Source of the DNA: Nocardia nova NBRC 15556
GTDB lineage: Bacteria; Actinomycetota; Actinomycetes; Mycobacteriales; Mycobacteriaceae
Reading direction: 5' to 3'
DNA length: 64,000 nucleotides
Assembly (NCBI RefSeq): GCF_001613005.1
Contig: NZ_BDBN01000044.1
Location: forward strand, 16,322-80,321
The notes under the pieces are model-generated. The model was not told the DNA's origin, did not search any database, and saw only the letters and a list, made by a program, of their open reading frames with translations. Position 1 is the stretch's first letter. Each line of letters begins with the position of its first letter. The position numbers and the translations under genes are program-made. This document shows, piece after piece, positions 16,026-25,919 of the stretch.

Positions 16026-17852
16026 CTAGAAGGCGCCCTCCTCCAGCTGCATGATGTCGGTATCGAGGTTTTCCACCACGGCCCGCACACCACCCAGCAG
16101 CGGCAGCTGGTTCTTGGCGAACCACGATGCGACGCCGACCTTTCCGGCGTAGAACAGCCGATCCTTCTCCGCCGGCTGTCCCGCCAGCGCGGCCTGCGCG
16201 ACCTGCGCCTGGGCCAGCAGCCGCCAGCCGATGACGAGATCGCCCACGGCGTGCAGGAAGCGCACGGAACCGAGTCCGACCTTGTAGATCTCCTCCGGCG
16301 TCTGCGCCGCGGCCACCAGATAGCCGGTGAGCGCGGTCGCCATCGCCTGCACATCCGCGAGCGCGGCGCCCAGCAGCGTCTTCTCCGCCTTCAGGGTGTC
16401 GGGCTCGCTCTCGACGAACTGCTGCACCAGTCCGGCGACATGGGCGAGCGCCACGCCCTTGTCGCGAACGATCTTGCGGAAGAAGAAGTCCTGCGCCTGG
16501 ATCGCGGTCGTACCCTCGTACAGCGAGTCGATCTTCACGTCGCGGATGTACTGCTCGATCGGGTAGTCCTGCAGATATCCCGAGCCACCGAAGGTCTGCA
16601 GCGACTCGGTGAGGGTTTCGTACGCCCGTTCCGAGGCGACGCCCTTGACGATCGGCAGCAGCAGGTCGTTGACCCGCGCCGCGGTATCGGGGTCGGCGCC
16701 GAAATTCGCCTGTGCCACATCGTCGTTCTGATACGACGCGCAATACAGATACAGCGCCCGCAGGCCCTCGGCATAGGACTTCTGCAGCGCCAGGCTGCGC
16801 CGGACGTCCGGGTGGTGGGTGATGGTGACGCGCGGAGCGGTCTTGTCGGCCATCTGGGTCAGATCGGCGCCCTGCACGCGAGACTTCGCGTACTCCAGCG
16901 CGTTCAGGTATCCGGTGGACAGGGTTCCCGCCGACAGCACGCCGACCATCATGCGAGCGTTCTCGATGACCTTGAACATCTGGGCGATGCCGTTGTGCAC
17001 GTCGCCGACCAGGTAACCGATCGCGGGCTTGTCGCCACCGTAGGTCAGCTCACAGGTCGGCGAGGACTTGATGCCCATCTTGTGTTCGAGGTTGGTCACC
17101 AGCACGCCGTTGCGCTCGCCCAATTCCATTGTCTGCGAATCGAACAGGTACTTCGGCACCACGAACAGCGACAGGCCCTTGGTACCCGGGCCGGCGCCCT
17201 CGGGCCGCGCCAGGGTGAGGTGGAAGATGTTGTCGGCGGTGTCGCCGACGTCACCACCGGAGATGAAGCGCTTCACCCCTTCGATGTGCCAGGTCCCGTC
17301 GGGCTGCGAAACGGCCTTGGTGCGGCCCATGCCGACATCGGATCCGGCGTCGGGTTCGGTGAGGACCATCGTTCCGCCCCAGCGGTTTTCCCAGGCGTGC
17401 TCGGCCCACCGCCGCTGTTCCTCGGTGCCCTCGCGGTACAGCACCTGGTGCATGAGCGGGCCCATATTGAAGAAGCTGGCCGAATTGTTCGCCGCCACAA
17501 GCATTTCCTGGATGGCCCAGATCAGCGGCGACGGGGCGTCGACACCGCCCATGTCCTCGGGCATACCCAGTCCGGACCAGCCGGCCTCGTTGACCGCCGC
17601 GACCGTCTTGCGCAGCGGGTCCGGCACTATGACCTCGTGCTCGGCCGCGTCGAACGAGATCGGATTGCGATCGGCGTCGACGAACGACTCGGCTACCGGC
17701 CCCTCCGCCAACCGCTGCACCTCGGTGAGCATTCCGCGTGCGGTTTCGGTATCCAGATCGCCGTACGCGCCGGCCTCCAGCAGCGCACCGATTCCCAACA
17801 CCTCGAACAAGTTGAACTCGATATCCCGAAGGTTCGCCTTGTAGTGCGACAC
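16026..17852 (-). CDS. acyl-CoA dehydrogenase, FadE5-like (608 residues)
   Basis: Flavoprotein that oxidises acyl-CoA thioesters to 2-enoyl-CoA. It is of the long (~610 residue) type with an extra C-terminal domain. The N-terminus MSHYKANLRDIEFNLFEVLG, the core MVLTEPDAGSDVG, RVQGADLTQMADKTAPRVTI, and FGGSGYLQDYPIEQYIRDVK followed by DSLYEGTTAIQAQDFFF (catalytic Glu) closely resemble mycobacterial FadE5 as I remember it. GAGGAGG precedes the GTG start. A 301-nt gap separates it from the divergent TetR gene, with an inverted repeat 63 nt upstream of the start. Confidence 0.93.
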   Translation of the reverse strand: MSHYKANLRDIEFNLFEVLGIGALLEAGAYGDLDTETARGMLTEVQRLAEGPVAESFVDADRNPISFDAAEHEVIVPDPLRKTVAAVNEAGWSGLGMPEDMGGVDAPSPLIWAIQEMLVAANNSASFFNMGPLMHQVLYREGTEEQRRWAEHAWENRWGGTMVLTEPDAGSDVGMGRTKAVSQPDGTWHIEGVKRFISGGDVGDTADNIFHLTLARPEGAGPGTKGLSLFVVPKYLFDSQTMELGERNGVLVTNLEHKMGIKSSPTCELTYGGDKPAIGYLVGDVHNGIAQMFKVIENARMMVGVLSAGTLSTGYLNALEYAKSRVQGADLTQMADKTAPRVTITHHPDVRRSLALQKSYAEGLRALYLYCASYQNDDVAQANFGADPDTAARVNDLLLPIVKGVASERAYETLTESLQTFGGSGYLQDYPIEQYIRDVKIDSLYEGTTAIQAQDFFFRKIVRDKGVALAHVAGLVQQFVESEPDTLKAEKTLLGAALADVQAMATALTGYLVAAAQTPEEIYKVGLGSVRFLHAVGDLVIGWRLLAQAQVAQAALAGQPAEKDRLFYAGKVGVASWFAKNQLPLLGGVRAVVENLDTDIMQLEEGAF

Positions 17853-18153
17853 GCTCAGGGCCTCCTCGCCATCGTCGATTGTTCTCCGTCGGAGGTTGCC
17901 GTACCCGCGTTCACTTACGCAACCGTAACCGGCCGAGACTAGAGAATTCGGGGTAACTTATGCGGGCGGACCAGTCCATCCGCGATTCACTTTTCCCAAT
18001 CGCGCCCCGCCTCGCGGCAATTTGCTCGGAATGTGCTCGCATTCGATATCTCGATCGGCATCCCCGATCGGCGGAGACCCGCCCGCGCGGCTGCCCTCCG
18101 CCGGTGCGATGCGACCGGCATAACCGCCCTCTACCACTGCTATCTTGTTCGCC
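17853..18153. other. 301-nt divergent intergenic region, FadE5-like / TetR
   Basis: Between two outward-facing starts. It holds TTACGCAACCGTAA (17915-17928, 5-bp arms, 4-nt spacer), GAATGTGCTCGCATTC (18029-18044, 5-bp arms, 6-nt spacer) and the TetR promoter box at 18141. No gene is evident. The two inverted repeats are unlike each other, so it is unclear which, if either, the TetR binds. Confidence 0.5.
18141..18146 (+). promoter_or_regulatory. -10 box, leaderless start of TetR
   Basis: TATCTT ends 7 nt before ATG 18154 and no Shine-Dalgarno is present. Confidence 0.5.
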
Positions 18154-18780
18154 ATGGCTTCGGAATCCGCGGTACGACCGCGTCAACGGGCCCAGCATCT
18201 CGGCCCCGAACGCCGCCGCCCGCAGGTTCTGGATGCGGCGCTGCGCATCGCGGCGGACGAGGGGATCGCGGCCGTCACCATCGCCGCCGTGGCCGAACGC
18301 CTGACCGTGACCCGGCCGGTGGTCTACGCCTGCTTCGCCGATCGCGTCGAACTCATCAACGCCCTCATCCAGCGTGAGGAGGGGCTGCTGCTGGCCGGCA
18401 TCATGGACGCCCTGCCGCCGCGCCGGGTGGAGGCCGACGAAGAGGTCTTCGTCGAGGGGTTCCGCGCCCTGCTGGAGACGGTCTCCAAACGCCCCGACAC
18501 CTGGAAACTGCTGCACGGCAATCCCGATCCGGCGGTGGCGAGTTCGTTCGGACGTGGGCGCAGCTTCGCGGTCGAGCGCTGCACCCGCCGGTTGCGGCCC
18601 ACGCTGGAGGCGTGGGGAACCGTCGACGCGGAACGCAAACTGCCCGCACTGGTCGAGTTGTGGGTTTCGGCCGGTGAGGGCGCGGTGCGAACGCTGGTGA
18701 CCGAGGGCGACAAGTGGACCCCGCAGGATCTGGGCGCCTTCGTGGGCGCGGCGGTCTACCGGGCGCTGCGCTCGGCCTGA
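18154..18780 (+). CDS. TetR/AcrR family transcriptional regulator
   Basis: 208-residue TetR protein. DNA-binding domain: RRPQVLDAALRIAADEGIAAVTIAAVAERLTVTRPVVYACFADRVELINALI, ending in the expected VVYACF recognition helix. A TTG 9 nt upstream is in frame, but the ATG at 18154 with a TANNNT box 7 nt before it is preferred. It lies between the divergent FadE5-like gene and hmgA, so it could control either. Homogentisate genes are often under IclR or other families, which leaves the dehydrogenase as the likelier target; this is inference. Confidence 0.9.
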   Translation: MASESAVRPRQRAQHLGPERRRPQVLDAALRIAADEGIAAVTIAAVAERLTVTRPVVYACFADRVELINALIQREEGLLLAGIMDALPPRRVEADEEVFVEGFRALLETVSKRPDTWKLLHGNPDPAVASSFGRGRSFAVERCTRRLRPTLEAWGTVDAERKLPALVELWVSAGEGAVRTLVTEGDKWTPQDLGAFVGAAVYRALRSA

Positions 18781-18814
18781 GAGCTGTCGCGAAACCGCCG
18801 CTCGACTGGTATTT

Positions 18815-18860
18815 TTGCCGGCCGAAGTTCGCACTCTCCGGCAATCGGTCTAGCTAAAAT
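18815..18860 (+). promoter_or_regulatory. hmgA promoter region with inverted repeat
   Basis: TTGCCGG (18815-18821) and CCGGCAA (18838-18844) form an inverted repeat, followed by a -10-like TAAAAT at 18855-18860, about 45 nt before the hmgA ATG. The repeat would overlap the -35 region. Confidence 0.45.
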
Positions 18861-18904
18861 GGAAATCGGCGTCCATTCGACCAGCGACCCGGCGGGAGAG
18901 CGGT

Positions 18905-20113
18905 ATGGCGTTCTATCGGCAACTGGGATTCCTACCGGCGAAGCGGCACACCCAGCATCGTGACGAACGGGGGCAGCTGCTCTACGAGGAGCTGATGGGC
19001 GAGGAAGGCTTCTCCGGCGACTCGTCGCTGCTGTATCACCGCGGCCTGCCGCCGGCGATCGTCGACTCCTCGGTCTGGCGGCCGCCGAATCCCCGGACCG
19101 TGCCGAACCATCCGCTGCGGCACCGGCACCTGCGGCTGCACGAACTGTTCCCCGAGTCCGTACTCGCGCAGACCGACGTCGTGACGGGCCGCCGCCTGAT
19201 CCTCGGCAACGACGACGTGCGCATCTCCTATGTGGCGGCGCTGCGCGAATCCCCCTTGTACCGCAACGCGATCGGTGACGAGCTGGTCTACGTCGAATCC
19301 GGATCGGGCGTGGTGGATACCGTTTTCGGGCGGCTGCCGGTGCACGCCGGCGATCACGTGCTGCTGCCGCGGGCGACCACGCATCGCTGGCGGCCGCAGG
19401 GCCCGGAACCGCTGCGCGGCTACATCATCGAGGCGACCGGACATATCACCGCACCGAAGCGGTATCTGTCCGCAAGCGGCCAGTTCCTGGAGAATTCGCC
19501 GTACTGCGAGCGGGATCTGCACGGTCCCGCCGAGCCGCTCCAGGAGTCCGGCACCGAGGTCGAGGTGCTGGTGAAACATCGGCCCGGCGCCGAAATACTC
19601 GGCACCCGAATGGTGTACGCCCATCATCCGTTCGACGTGGTGGGCTGGGACGGCTGCCTGTACCCGTACACCTTCGATATCGCCGATTTCGAGCCGATCA
19701 CCGGCCGGATTCATCAGCCGCCACCGGTGCACCAGGCCTTCGCGGGGACGAACTTCGTGATCTGCGATTTCGTACCCCGCAAGGTCGACTACCACCCGCT
19801 GTCGATTCCGGTGCCCTACTACCACTCCAACGTCGACTCCGACGAGATCCTGTTCTACTGCGGCGGAAACTACGAGGCGCGGCGCGGTTCCGGTATCGGA
19901 CCGGGATCGGTCTCGGTGCATCCCGGCGGATATGCACACGGTCCGCAGCCGGGCGCCTACGAGCGCAGTATCGGCGTGGACTATTTCGACGAGCTGGCGG
20001 TGATGGTCGACACCTTCCGCCCGCTGGGGCTCGGCGAGGGCGCCCTGGCCTGCGAGGACCCGGATTACGCGTGGACCTGGTCGGGCCGCGGGCCGAGTTC
20101 GGAGCGGGCGTGA
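18905..20113 (+). CDS. hmgA: homogentisate 1,2-dioxygenase
   Basis: 402-residue non-heme iron(II) dioxygenase that opens the ring of homogentisate to maleylacetoacetate in tyrosine and phenylalanine catabolism. The iron-site region is visible as PYYHSNVDSDEILFY (His and acidic ligand, compare human His335/Glu341) and GGYAHGPQPGAYE (third-ligand His, compare His371). GFLPAKRHTQHR at the N-terminus and GDHVLLPRATTHRW in the cupin region also fit. GGGAGAG lies 7-8 nt before the ATG. The stop overlaps the fahA start (GTGA), so the two steps are coupled. Confidence 0.94.
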   Translation: MAFYRQLGFLPAKRHTQHRDERGQLLYEELMGEEGFSGDSSLLYHRGLPPAIVDSSVWRPPNPRTVPNHPLRHRHLRLHELFPESVLAQTDVVTGRRLILGNDDVRISYVAALRESPLYRNAIGDELVYVESGSGVVDTVFGRLPVHAGDHVLLPRATTHRWRPQGPEPLRGYIIEATGHITAPKRYLSASGQFLENSPYCERDLHGPAEPLQESGTEVEVLVKHRPGAEILGTRMVYAHHPFDVVGWDGCLYPYTFDIADFEPITGRIHQPPPVHQAFAGTNFVICDFVPRKVDYHPLSIPVPYYHSNVDSDEILFYCGGNYEARRGSGIGPGSVSVHPGGYAHGPQPGAYERSIGVDYFDELAVMVDTFRPLGLGEGALACEDPDYAWTWSGRGPSSERA

Positions 20114-21291
20114 ACGCCACGGTCCGGCTGGAGGTGTCCGACGATGCCCCGTTCGGGCCGGACAACCTGCCCTACGGGGTGTTCGCGCCGCCCGGCGGCG
20201 ATTTCCGAGTCGGCGCCCGGATCGGCTCGGATGTCGTGGATCTTTGTGTGTTGCTGGATGATTCGACGTTCGCGCGACCCGATCTGAACGCTTTCCTGGC
20301 CCAGGGGCCACGGCGTTGGCACACGGTGCGTGAACGGCTGCGGGAGGCGGTGCGCGGGCCACTGCCCGCGGCGGTGATCCATCCGCTCGCGTCGGTGCGA
20401 TCGAAGCTCCCGATCGCGATCGGCGACTATGTGGACTTCTACGCGAGTATCGACCACGCCACCCGGCTCGGGCGGTTCCTGCGTCCCGACGGCGAACCGC
20501 TGCTGCCGAATTGGCGACACCTGCCGGTGGGTTATCACGGGCGTGCGGGCAGCGTGGTGGTCTCGGGCAGCCCGGTGATCCGGCCCTGCGGACAGCGCCG
20601 GACCGGCTCGGGCGCAACGGAATTCGCGCCGTCCGCATGGCTGGACATCGAGGCGGAACTCGGCTTCGTCGTCGGCGCCGGTTCCGAGCTCGGGACATCG
20701 ATCGCGGTGGACGCGTTCCCCGATCATGTTTTCGGCGTGGCGCTGGTCAACGACTGGTCGGCCCGCGACATACAGGCCTGGGAGGGACAGCCGCTCGGCC
20801 CGTTCCTCGGCAAATCGTTCGCCACCTCGCTGGCGGCGTGGATCACGCCGCTCGCCGCGCTGGAATGCGCCCGGATCGCGCTGCCGGAACAAACCCCGGA
20901 ACCGCTTCCCTATCTACGGGGACAACAGGATTGGGGATTCGACATCGACGTGCGCGTGCACTGGAACGGCGTCCCGGTGAGTGCGCCGCCGTATCGCGCG
21001 ATGTACTGGTCGGGGGCGCAGATGCTGGCCCATCTGACGGCCAACGGCGCCGGCACCCGGCCCGGCGACCTGTTCGCCTCCGGCACCATCTCGGGTCCCC
21101 GCCGGGATCAGAGCGGATCGTTCATCGAACTCTCCGGCAACGGCGCCGAGCCCGTCGACGTCGGCGGCTCCGAGCGGACCTTCCTCGCCGACGGGGATAC
21201 GGTCCTGCTGACCGCGACGGCCCCTGGCCCCGGCGGCTCACCTATGGCGTTGGGTGAGGTCAGCGGCCGGATCCTGCCCTCTCGCCGCTGA
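20110..21291 (+). CDS. fahA: fumarylacetoacetase
   Basis: 393-residue hydrolase that splits fumarylacetoacetate into fumarate and acetoacetate, the last step after hmgA. Family motifs: YVDFYASIDHATRLGRFLRP, YHGRAGSVVVSG, GFVVGAGSELG, VNDWSARDIQAWEGQPLGPF then KSFATSLAAWITP, and DLFASGTISGP. GTG 20110 overlapping the hmgA stop is taken as start; a GTG at 20071 would add 13 residues read through the hmgA tail. No maleylacetoacetate isomerase or 4-hydroxyphenylpyruvate dioxygenase is in the window. Confidence 0.94.
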   Translation: MNATVRLEVSDDAPFGPDNLPYGVFAPPGGDFRVGARIGSDVVDLCVLLDDSTFARPDLNAFLAQGPRRWHTVRERLREAVRGPLPAAVIHPLASVRSKLPIAIGDYVDFYASIDHATRLGRFLRPDGEPLLPNWRHLPVGYHGRAGSVVVSGSPVIRPCGQRRTGSGATEFAPSAWLDIEAELGFVVGAGSELGTSIAVDAFPDHVFGVALVNDWSARDIQAWEGQPLGPFLGKSFATSLAAWITPLAALECARIALPEQTPEPLPYLRGQQDWGFDIDVRVHWNGVPVSAPPYRAMYWSGAQMLAHLTANGAGTRPGDLFASGTISGPRRDQSGSFIELSGNGAEPVDVGGSERTFLADGDTVLLTATAPGPGGSPMALGEVSGRILPSRR

Positions 21292-21344
21292 TCGGCGGGG
21301 TGTCACCGTCCTGGCGGACACAACCGATAATTGTGCAGCGCGAC

Positions 21345-21350
21345 TACAAT
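21345..21350 (+). promoter_or_regulatory. possible -10 box upstream of the FadD15-like gene
   Basis: TACAAT lies about 88 nt before ATG 21438 in the fahA-fadD gap. It is the best -10 match there; no clear -35 at the right spacing was found. Confidence 0.35.
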
Positions 21351-21437
21351 GTGAGAGGCGTCACAGCACGGAACGCGTCATCCCCACCCGTTCGGTGCGG
21401 TGAACACCATCGGCAGCGTGGCTTACGAGGAGCAGCT

Positions 21438-23231
21438 ATGCGCGAATACAGCCTGCCGGCCCTACAGGAAGTTCCGCCCGGCGCCACCCTCGGCGACCTT
21501 GTTCACCGCAACGCCGAAAAGTATCCCGACGTCGCGGTCATCGCTCGAAAACGCGACTCCCGATGGGAGGATCTGACCGCGGTCGAATTCCTCGCCGAGG
21601 TGCGAGCGGCGGCCAAGGGCCTGATCGCCAGTGGTATCGAGCCGGGCGATCGGGTGGCGATCATGTCCCGCACGCGGTACGAGTGGACACTGCTCGATTT
21701 CGCCCTCTGGTGCGCCGCGGCCGTCACCGTTCCGGTATACGAGACGTCCTCCGCCGAACAGGTGCAATGGATACTCTCCGATTCCGGAGCCGTCGCGGTG
21801 ATCACGGAAACCGCCGCGCACACGGCCGTCGTGGGCAAGGTGCAGGAACAGGTGCCCGATCTCGCGCACATCTGGGAGATCGAGGCGGACGCGGTCGCCA
21901 CCCTCGTGCGAACCGGCGCCGATGTCACCGACGCCGCGCTGGACGAACGGCGCTCCGCGATCGCCGGGGACGCTCTCGCGACCATCGTCTACACCTCCGG
22001 CACCACCGGCCGGCCCAAGGGATGCCGGATCACCCACGGCAACTTCCTGGGCGAACTGAGCAACGCGACCGCCCGCCTGCCGCAGTTGTTCCGCACGGGC
22101 GAGTCGTCGGTCCTGCTGTTTCTGCCGCTGGCCCATGTGTTCGGGCGGATCGTCGAGGTGGCCGCCGCGCTCGTGCCGATCAAGATCGGTCATGTCGGCG
22201 ACGTCAAGAACGTCACCGACGAGCTGGGCACCTTCCGGCCGACGCTGATTCTCGGCGTACCGCGAGTGTTCGAGAAGGTCTTCAACACGGCGCGCACGCA
22301 GGCGCAGTTGACGCATCGGGGCCGGATCTTCGACATCGCCGCGGATACGGCGATCGCCTACAGCCGCGCCTTGGATGCCGACCACGTCCCGCTGGGGCTG
22401 CGATTACGCCATCAACTGTTCGACCGTTTGGTGTATCGCAAGCTGCGAGCCGCGCTCGGTGGCCGGGCCACGCACGCCCTCTCCGGCGGTGCTCCACTCG
22501 GCGAACGCCTGGGGCACTTCTTCCGCGGCGTCGGCTTCACGGTGCTGGAGGGTTACGGGCTCACCGAAACCTCCGGAATCGCCACCTTCAACCCGGACGA
22601 CCGGCCGAAGATCGGAACCGTCGGCCAGCCGGTGCCGGGCACGACGGTTCGCATCGATGAAGACGGCGAGATCCTGCTGCGAGGTCCCCAGATGTTCCCC
22701 GGCTACTGGAACAACCCCGTGGCCACCGCGAACACCTTCCGCGACGACTGGTTCGCCACCGGCGACATCGGCTCACTCGACGACGAGGGCTACCTGGCCA
22801 TCACCGGCCGCAAGAAAGAACTCATCGTGACGGCCGGCGGCAAGAACGTCGCCCCGGCGGTGATCGAAGACCGCATCCGAGCCCACGCCATCGTCGGCGA
22901 AGTCGTGGTCGTCGGCGACGCCAAACCTTTCGTCACCTGTCTGGTCACCGTCGACAGCGAGCACTTCCCGATCTGGAAGCAGCTGCACGGCAAACCCTCC
23001 GAGGCCACCCTCGAAGACCTCGATTCCGACCCGGAGCTGCTGAGCGCGATCCAGGCCGCCGTCGACGACGGCAACGCGGCCGTATCCCGAGCCGAGGCGG
23101 TCCGGAAGTTCAGGCTGCTGCGCACCGAATTCACCGAGGCCAACGGCTATCTCACCCCGTCCCTCAAACTCAAGCGCAACGTGGTCCTGCGCGACTTCGC
23201 CGAGGAAATCGAGGCACTGTATTCGACGTAG
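21438..23231 (+). CDS. fadD15: long-chain fatty-acid-CoA ligase, FadD15-like
   Basis: 597-residue AMP-forming acyl-CoA synthetase that activates long-chain fatty acids. ATP-binding P-loop motif IVYTSGTTGRPKGC, GYGLTETSG, WFATGDIGSLDDEGYLAITGRKKE and IVTAGGKNVAPAVIED are all present. Overall wording (MREYSLPA, TVPVYETSSAEQVQWIL, KLRAALGG, RKFRLLRTEFTEANGYLTPSLKLKR) agrees with mycobacterial FadD15. AGGAG lies 7-8 nt before the ATG. It is 146 nt after fahA with a possible promoter between, so it is probably separately transcribed. Confidence 0.93.
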   Translation: MREYSLPALQEVPPGATLGDLVHRNAEKYPDVAVIARKRDSRWEDLTAVEFLAEVRAAAKGLIASGIEPGDRVAIMSRTRYEWTLLDFALWCAAAVTVPVYETSSAEQVQWILSDSGAVAVITETAAHTAVVGKVQEQVPDLAHIWEIEADAVATLVRTGADVTDAALDERRSAIAGDALATIVYTSGTTGRPKGCRITHGNFLGELSNATARLPQLFRTGESSVLLFLPLAHVFGRIVEVAAALVPIKIGHVGDVKNVTDELGTFRPTLILGVPRVFEKVFNTARTQAQLTHRGRIFDIAADTAIAYSRALDADHVPLGLRLRHQLFDRLVYRKLRAALGGRATHALSGGAPLGERLGHFFRGVGFTVLEGYGLTETSGIATFNPDDRPKIGTVGQPVPGTTVRIDEDGEILLRGPQMFPGYWNNPVATANTFRDDWFATGDIGSLDDEGYLAITGRKKELIVTAGGKNVAPAVIEDRIRAHAIVGEVVVVGDAKPFVTCLVTVDSEHFPIWKQLHGKPSEATLEDLDSDPELLSAIQAAVDDGNAAVSRAEAVRKFRLLRTEFTEANGYLTPSLKLKRNVVLRDFAEEIEALYST

Positions 23232-23303
23232 CAGGGCCGGTTCGACTACCGAGTCCGATTCAGGGGCCGATCGCGGGGGCAGTGACGCGCCCCACGGTCG
23301 CGC

Positions 23304-23323
23304 GGTACCCTCGGCCGGGTACC
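23304..23323 (+). repeat. 7-bp hairpin just 5' of the TPP riboswitch
   Basis: GGTACCC-TCGGCC-GGGTACC, perfect 7-bp arms with 6-nt loop. It lies between the fadD15 stop and the thi box, and could be the end of the upstream transcript or part of the thiC leader. Confidence 0.4.
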
Positions 23324-23333
23324 ACATCGTGCC

Positions 23334-23437
23334 AACGGGGGCTCGCACCAGCGGGCTGAGAGGACGGCTAGCCCATTCGGGCGGATCGAGGGCCGTCGAC
23401 CGTACGAACCTGACCGGGTAATGCCGGCGTAGGGAGG
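23334..23437 (+). promoter_or_regulatory. TPP riboswitch (thi box) controlling thiC
   Basis: Conserved TPP-aptamer elements occur in order: a GGGGGCTCGC 5' element near 23337, GGGCTGAGAGG (CTGAGA at 23356-23361) forming the pyrimidine-sensing arm, a variable arm, then GAACCTGACCGGGTAATGCC and GGCGTAGGGAGG, the pyrophosphate-sensing arm and 3' end. The terminal AGGGAGG (23431-23437) is also the only Shine-Dalgarno for the thiC ATG at 23449. Ligand binding should therefore hide the ribosome site, meaning translational control, and no terminator hairpin is seen between aptamer and start. Confidence 0.95.
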
Positions 23438-23448
23438 ATTGAGCTCAC

Positions 23449-25080
<1,632 letters not shown>

Positions 25081-25098
25081 CAGCGAAAGCTGTTGTGC

Positions 25099-25164
25099 CG
25101 TAACGGTCCGGCCGTTACGCTGCGCGCGCCGACGCCCGCTCGCCGCCAGGGCGTGCGTCGGCGC
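25099..25164 (+). terminator. two tandem hairpins after thiC
   Basis: CGTAACGG-TCCGG-CCGTTACG (25099-25119) and a 10-bp stem GCGCCGACGC (25126-25135) with GCGTCGGCGC (25155-25164). They lie 19-84 nt past the thiC stop and before the convergent TetR stop, so they may terminate both transcripts. Neither is followed by a T tract. Confidence 0.6.
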
Positions 25165-25192
25165 CGCAGATGTGCCGCACGCCCGCGACTCA

Positions 25193-25831
25193 TCACTCGA
25201 TGTTCGCGAGCGTCCGGATTCCGGTGAGGATCACGCGGACGCCGTGCTCGAATTCGTCGTTCGGATCGATCGAGGACAGCGTGGTGACCAGGTGGGCCGT
25301 ACGCGGATAGCGATCGGGGTCCACCGCCCGGTCGAGGTGGGCGTAGGGATTGTCGGCACCGTAGTCCGCGCCCGTACGCGCCTGCTCCTCGATCACGAAG
25401 CCGACCGTGTAATGCAGGACGATCGGGAAGACCCACCCGGCCTGATCGGCGGAGAAGCCCGCGTCCTCCAGTGTGCGTAGCGTCAATTCCATTGTGCGCC
25501 ACATCGATTCGTCGCTGACGTAGGTACCGGCGAGCAGTCTGCCGCCATCGCGGTGGCGCAGCATCGAACGCCGCAGCCGCCCGGCCAGTTCGGCGATCCA
25601 GTCCTGCCAGCTCTCGCCCCGGCGCGGCCCCTCCACGCGGTCGACCGCGGCGGTGAAGACCGCGCGCGCCATCACATCGAGCAGTTCCTGCTTGTTCTTG
25701 ACATGCCAGTACAGCGCCGGCGCCTGCACGTTCAGCGCCGACGCCACCTTGCGCATGGTCAGCCCGTCGAGCCCGGTCTCGTCCAGCAGCTCCAGCGCGG
25801 CCGCGCCGATGACGTTGGCGTCGAGTTTCAT
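25193..25831 (-). CDS. TetR family repressor, tetracycline-repressor-like C-terminus
   Basis: 212-residue regulator. DNA-binding part: AALELLDETGLDGLTMRKVASALNVQAPALYWHVKNKQELLDVMARAV. The ALYWHVKNK ending and the C-terminal layout (YTVGFVIEEQA, FEHGVRVILTGI) are those of the TetR_C (class TetR) group, whose members often sense antibiotics or aromatic ligands. GGGAGG lies 5-6 nt before the ATG. It is divergent from the FAD monooxygenase, and three near-identical 17-bp palindromic sites fill the gap, so it almost certainly represses that gene. Confidence 0.93.
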   Translation of the reverse strand: MKLDANVIGAAALELLDETGLDGLTMRKVASALNVQAPALYWHVKNKQELLDVMARAVFTAAVDRVEGPRRGESWQDWIAELAGRLRRSMLRHRDGGRLLAGTYVSDESMWRTMELTLRTLEDAGFSADQAGWVFPIVLHYTVGFVIEEQARTGADYGADNPYAHLDRAVDPDRYPRTAHLVTTLSSIDPNDEFEHGVRVILTGIRTLANIE

Positions 25832-25857
25832 CGCACCTCCCAGTCGATTGCTTGACA

Positions 25858-25911
25858 GCTTAACAACGTTCTGGTCTCCTTAACGACGTTAAGGCTTTAA
25901 CAACGTTAAGG
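25858..25911. promoter_or_regulatory. three tandem TetR operator sites
   Basis: Site 1 GCTTAACAACGTTCTGG (25858-25874), site 2 CCTTAACGACGTTAAGG (25878-25894, perfect palindrome), site 3 CTTTAACAACGTTAAGG (25895-25911). All share TTAAC(A/G)ACGTT. Site 3 covers the AAGGAG ribosome site of the monooxygenase (GTG 25920). Confidence 0.85.
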
Positions 25912-25919
25912 AGCGGGTC

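Noticed and set aside
15594..17942. 782-codon open frame on the plus strand over the FadE5-like gene
   Set aside because: Composition is that of a shadow frame (Arg, His, Gln, Gly rich, no motifs), while the minus strand encodes a full acyl-CoA dehydrogenase.
23232..23333. Intrinsic terminator between fadD15 and the thi box
   Set aside because: The 7-bp hairpin at 23304-23323 has no T tract and lies directly at the riboswitch; kept only as a repeat.
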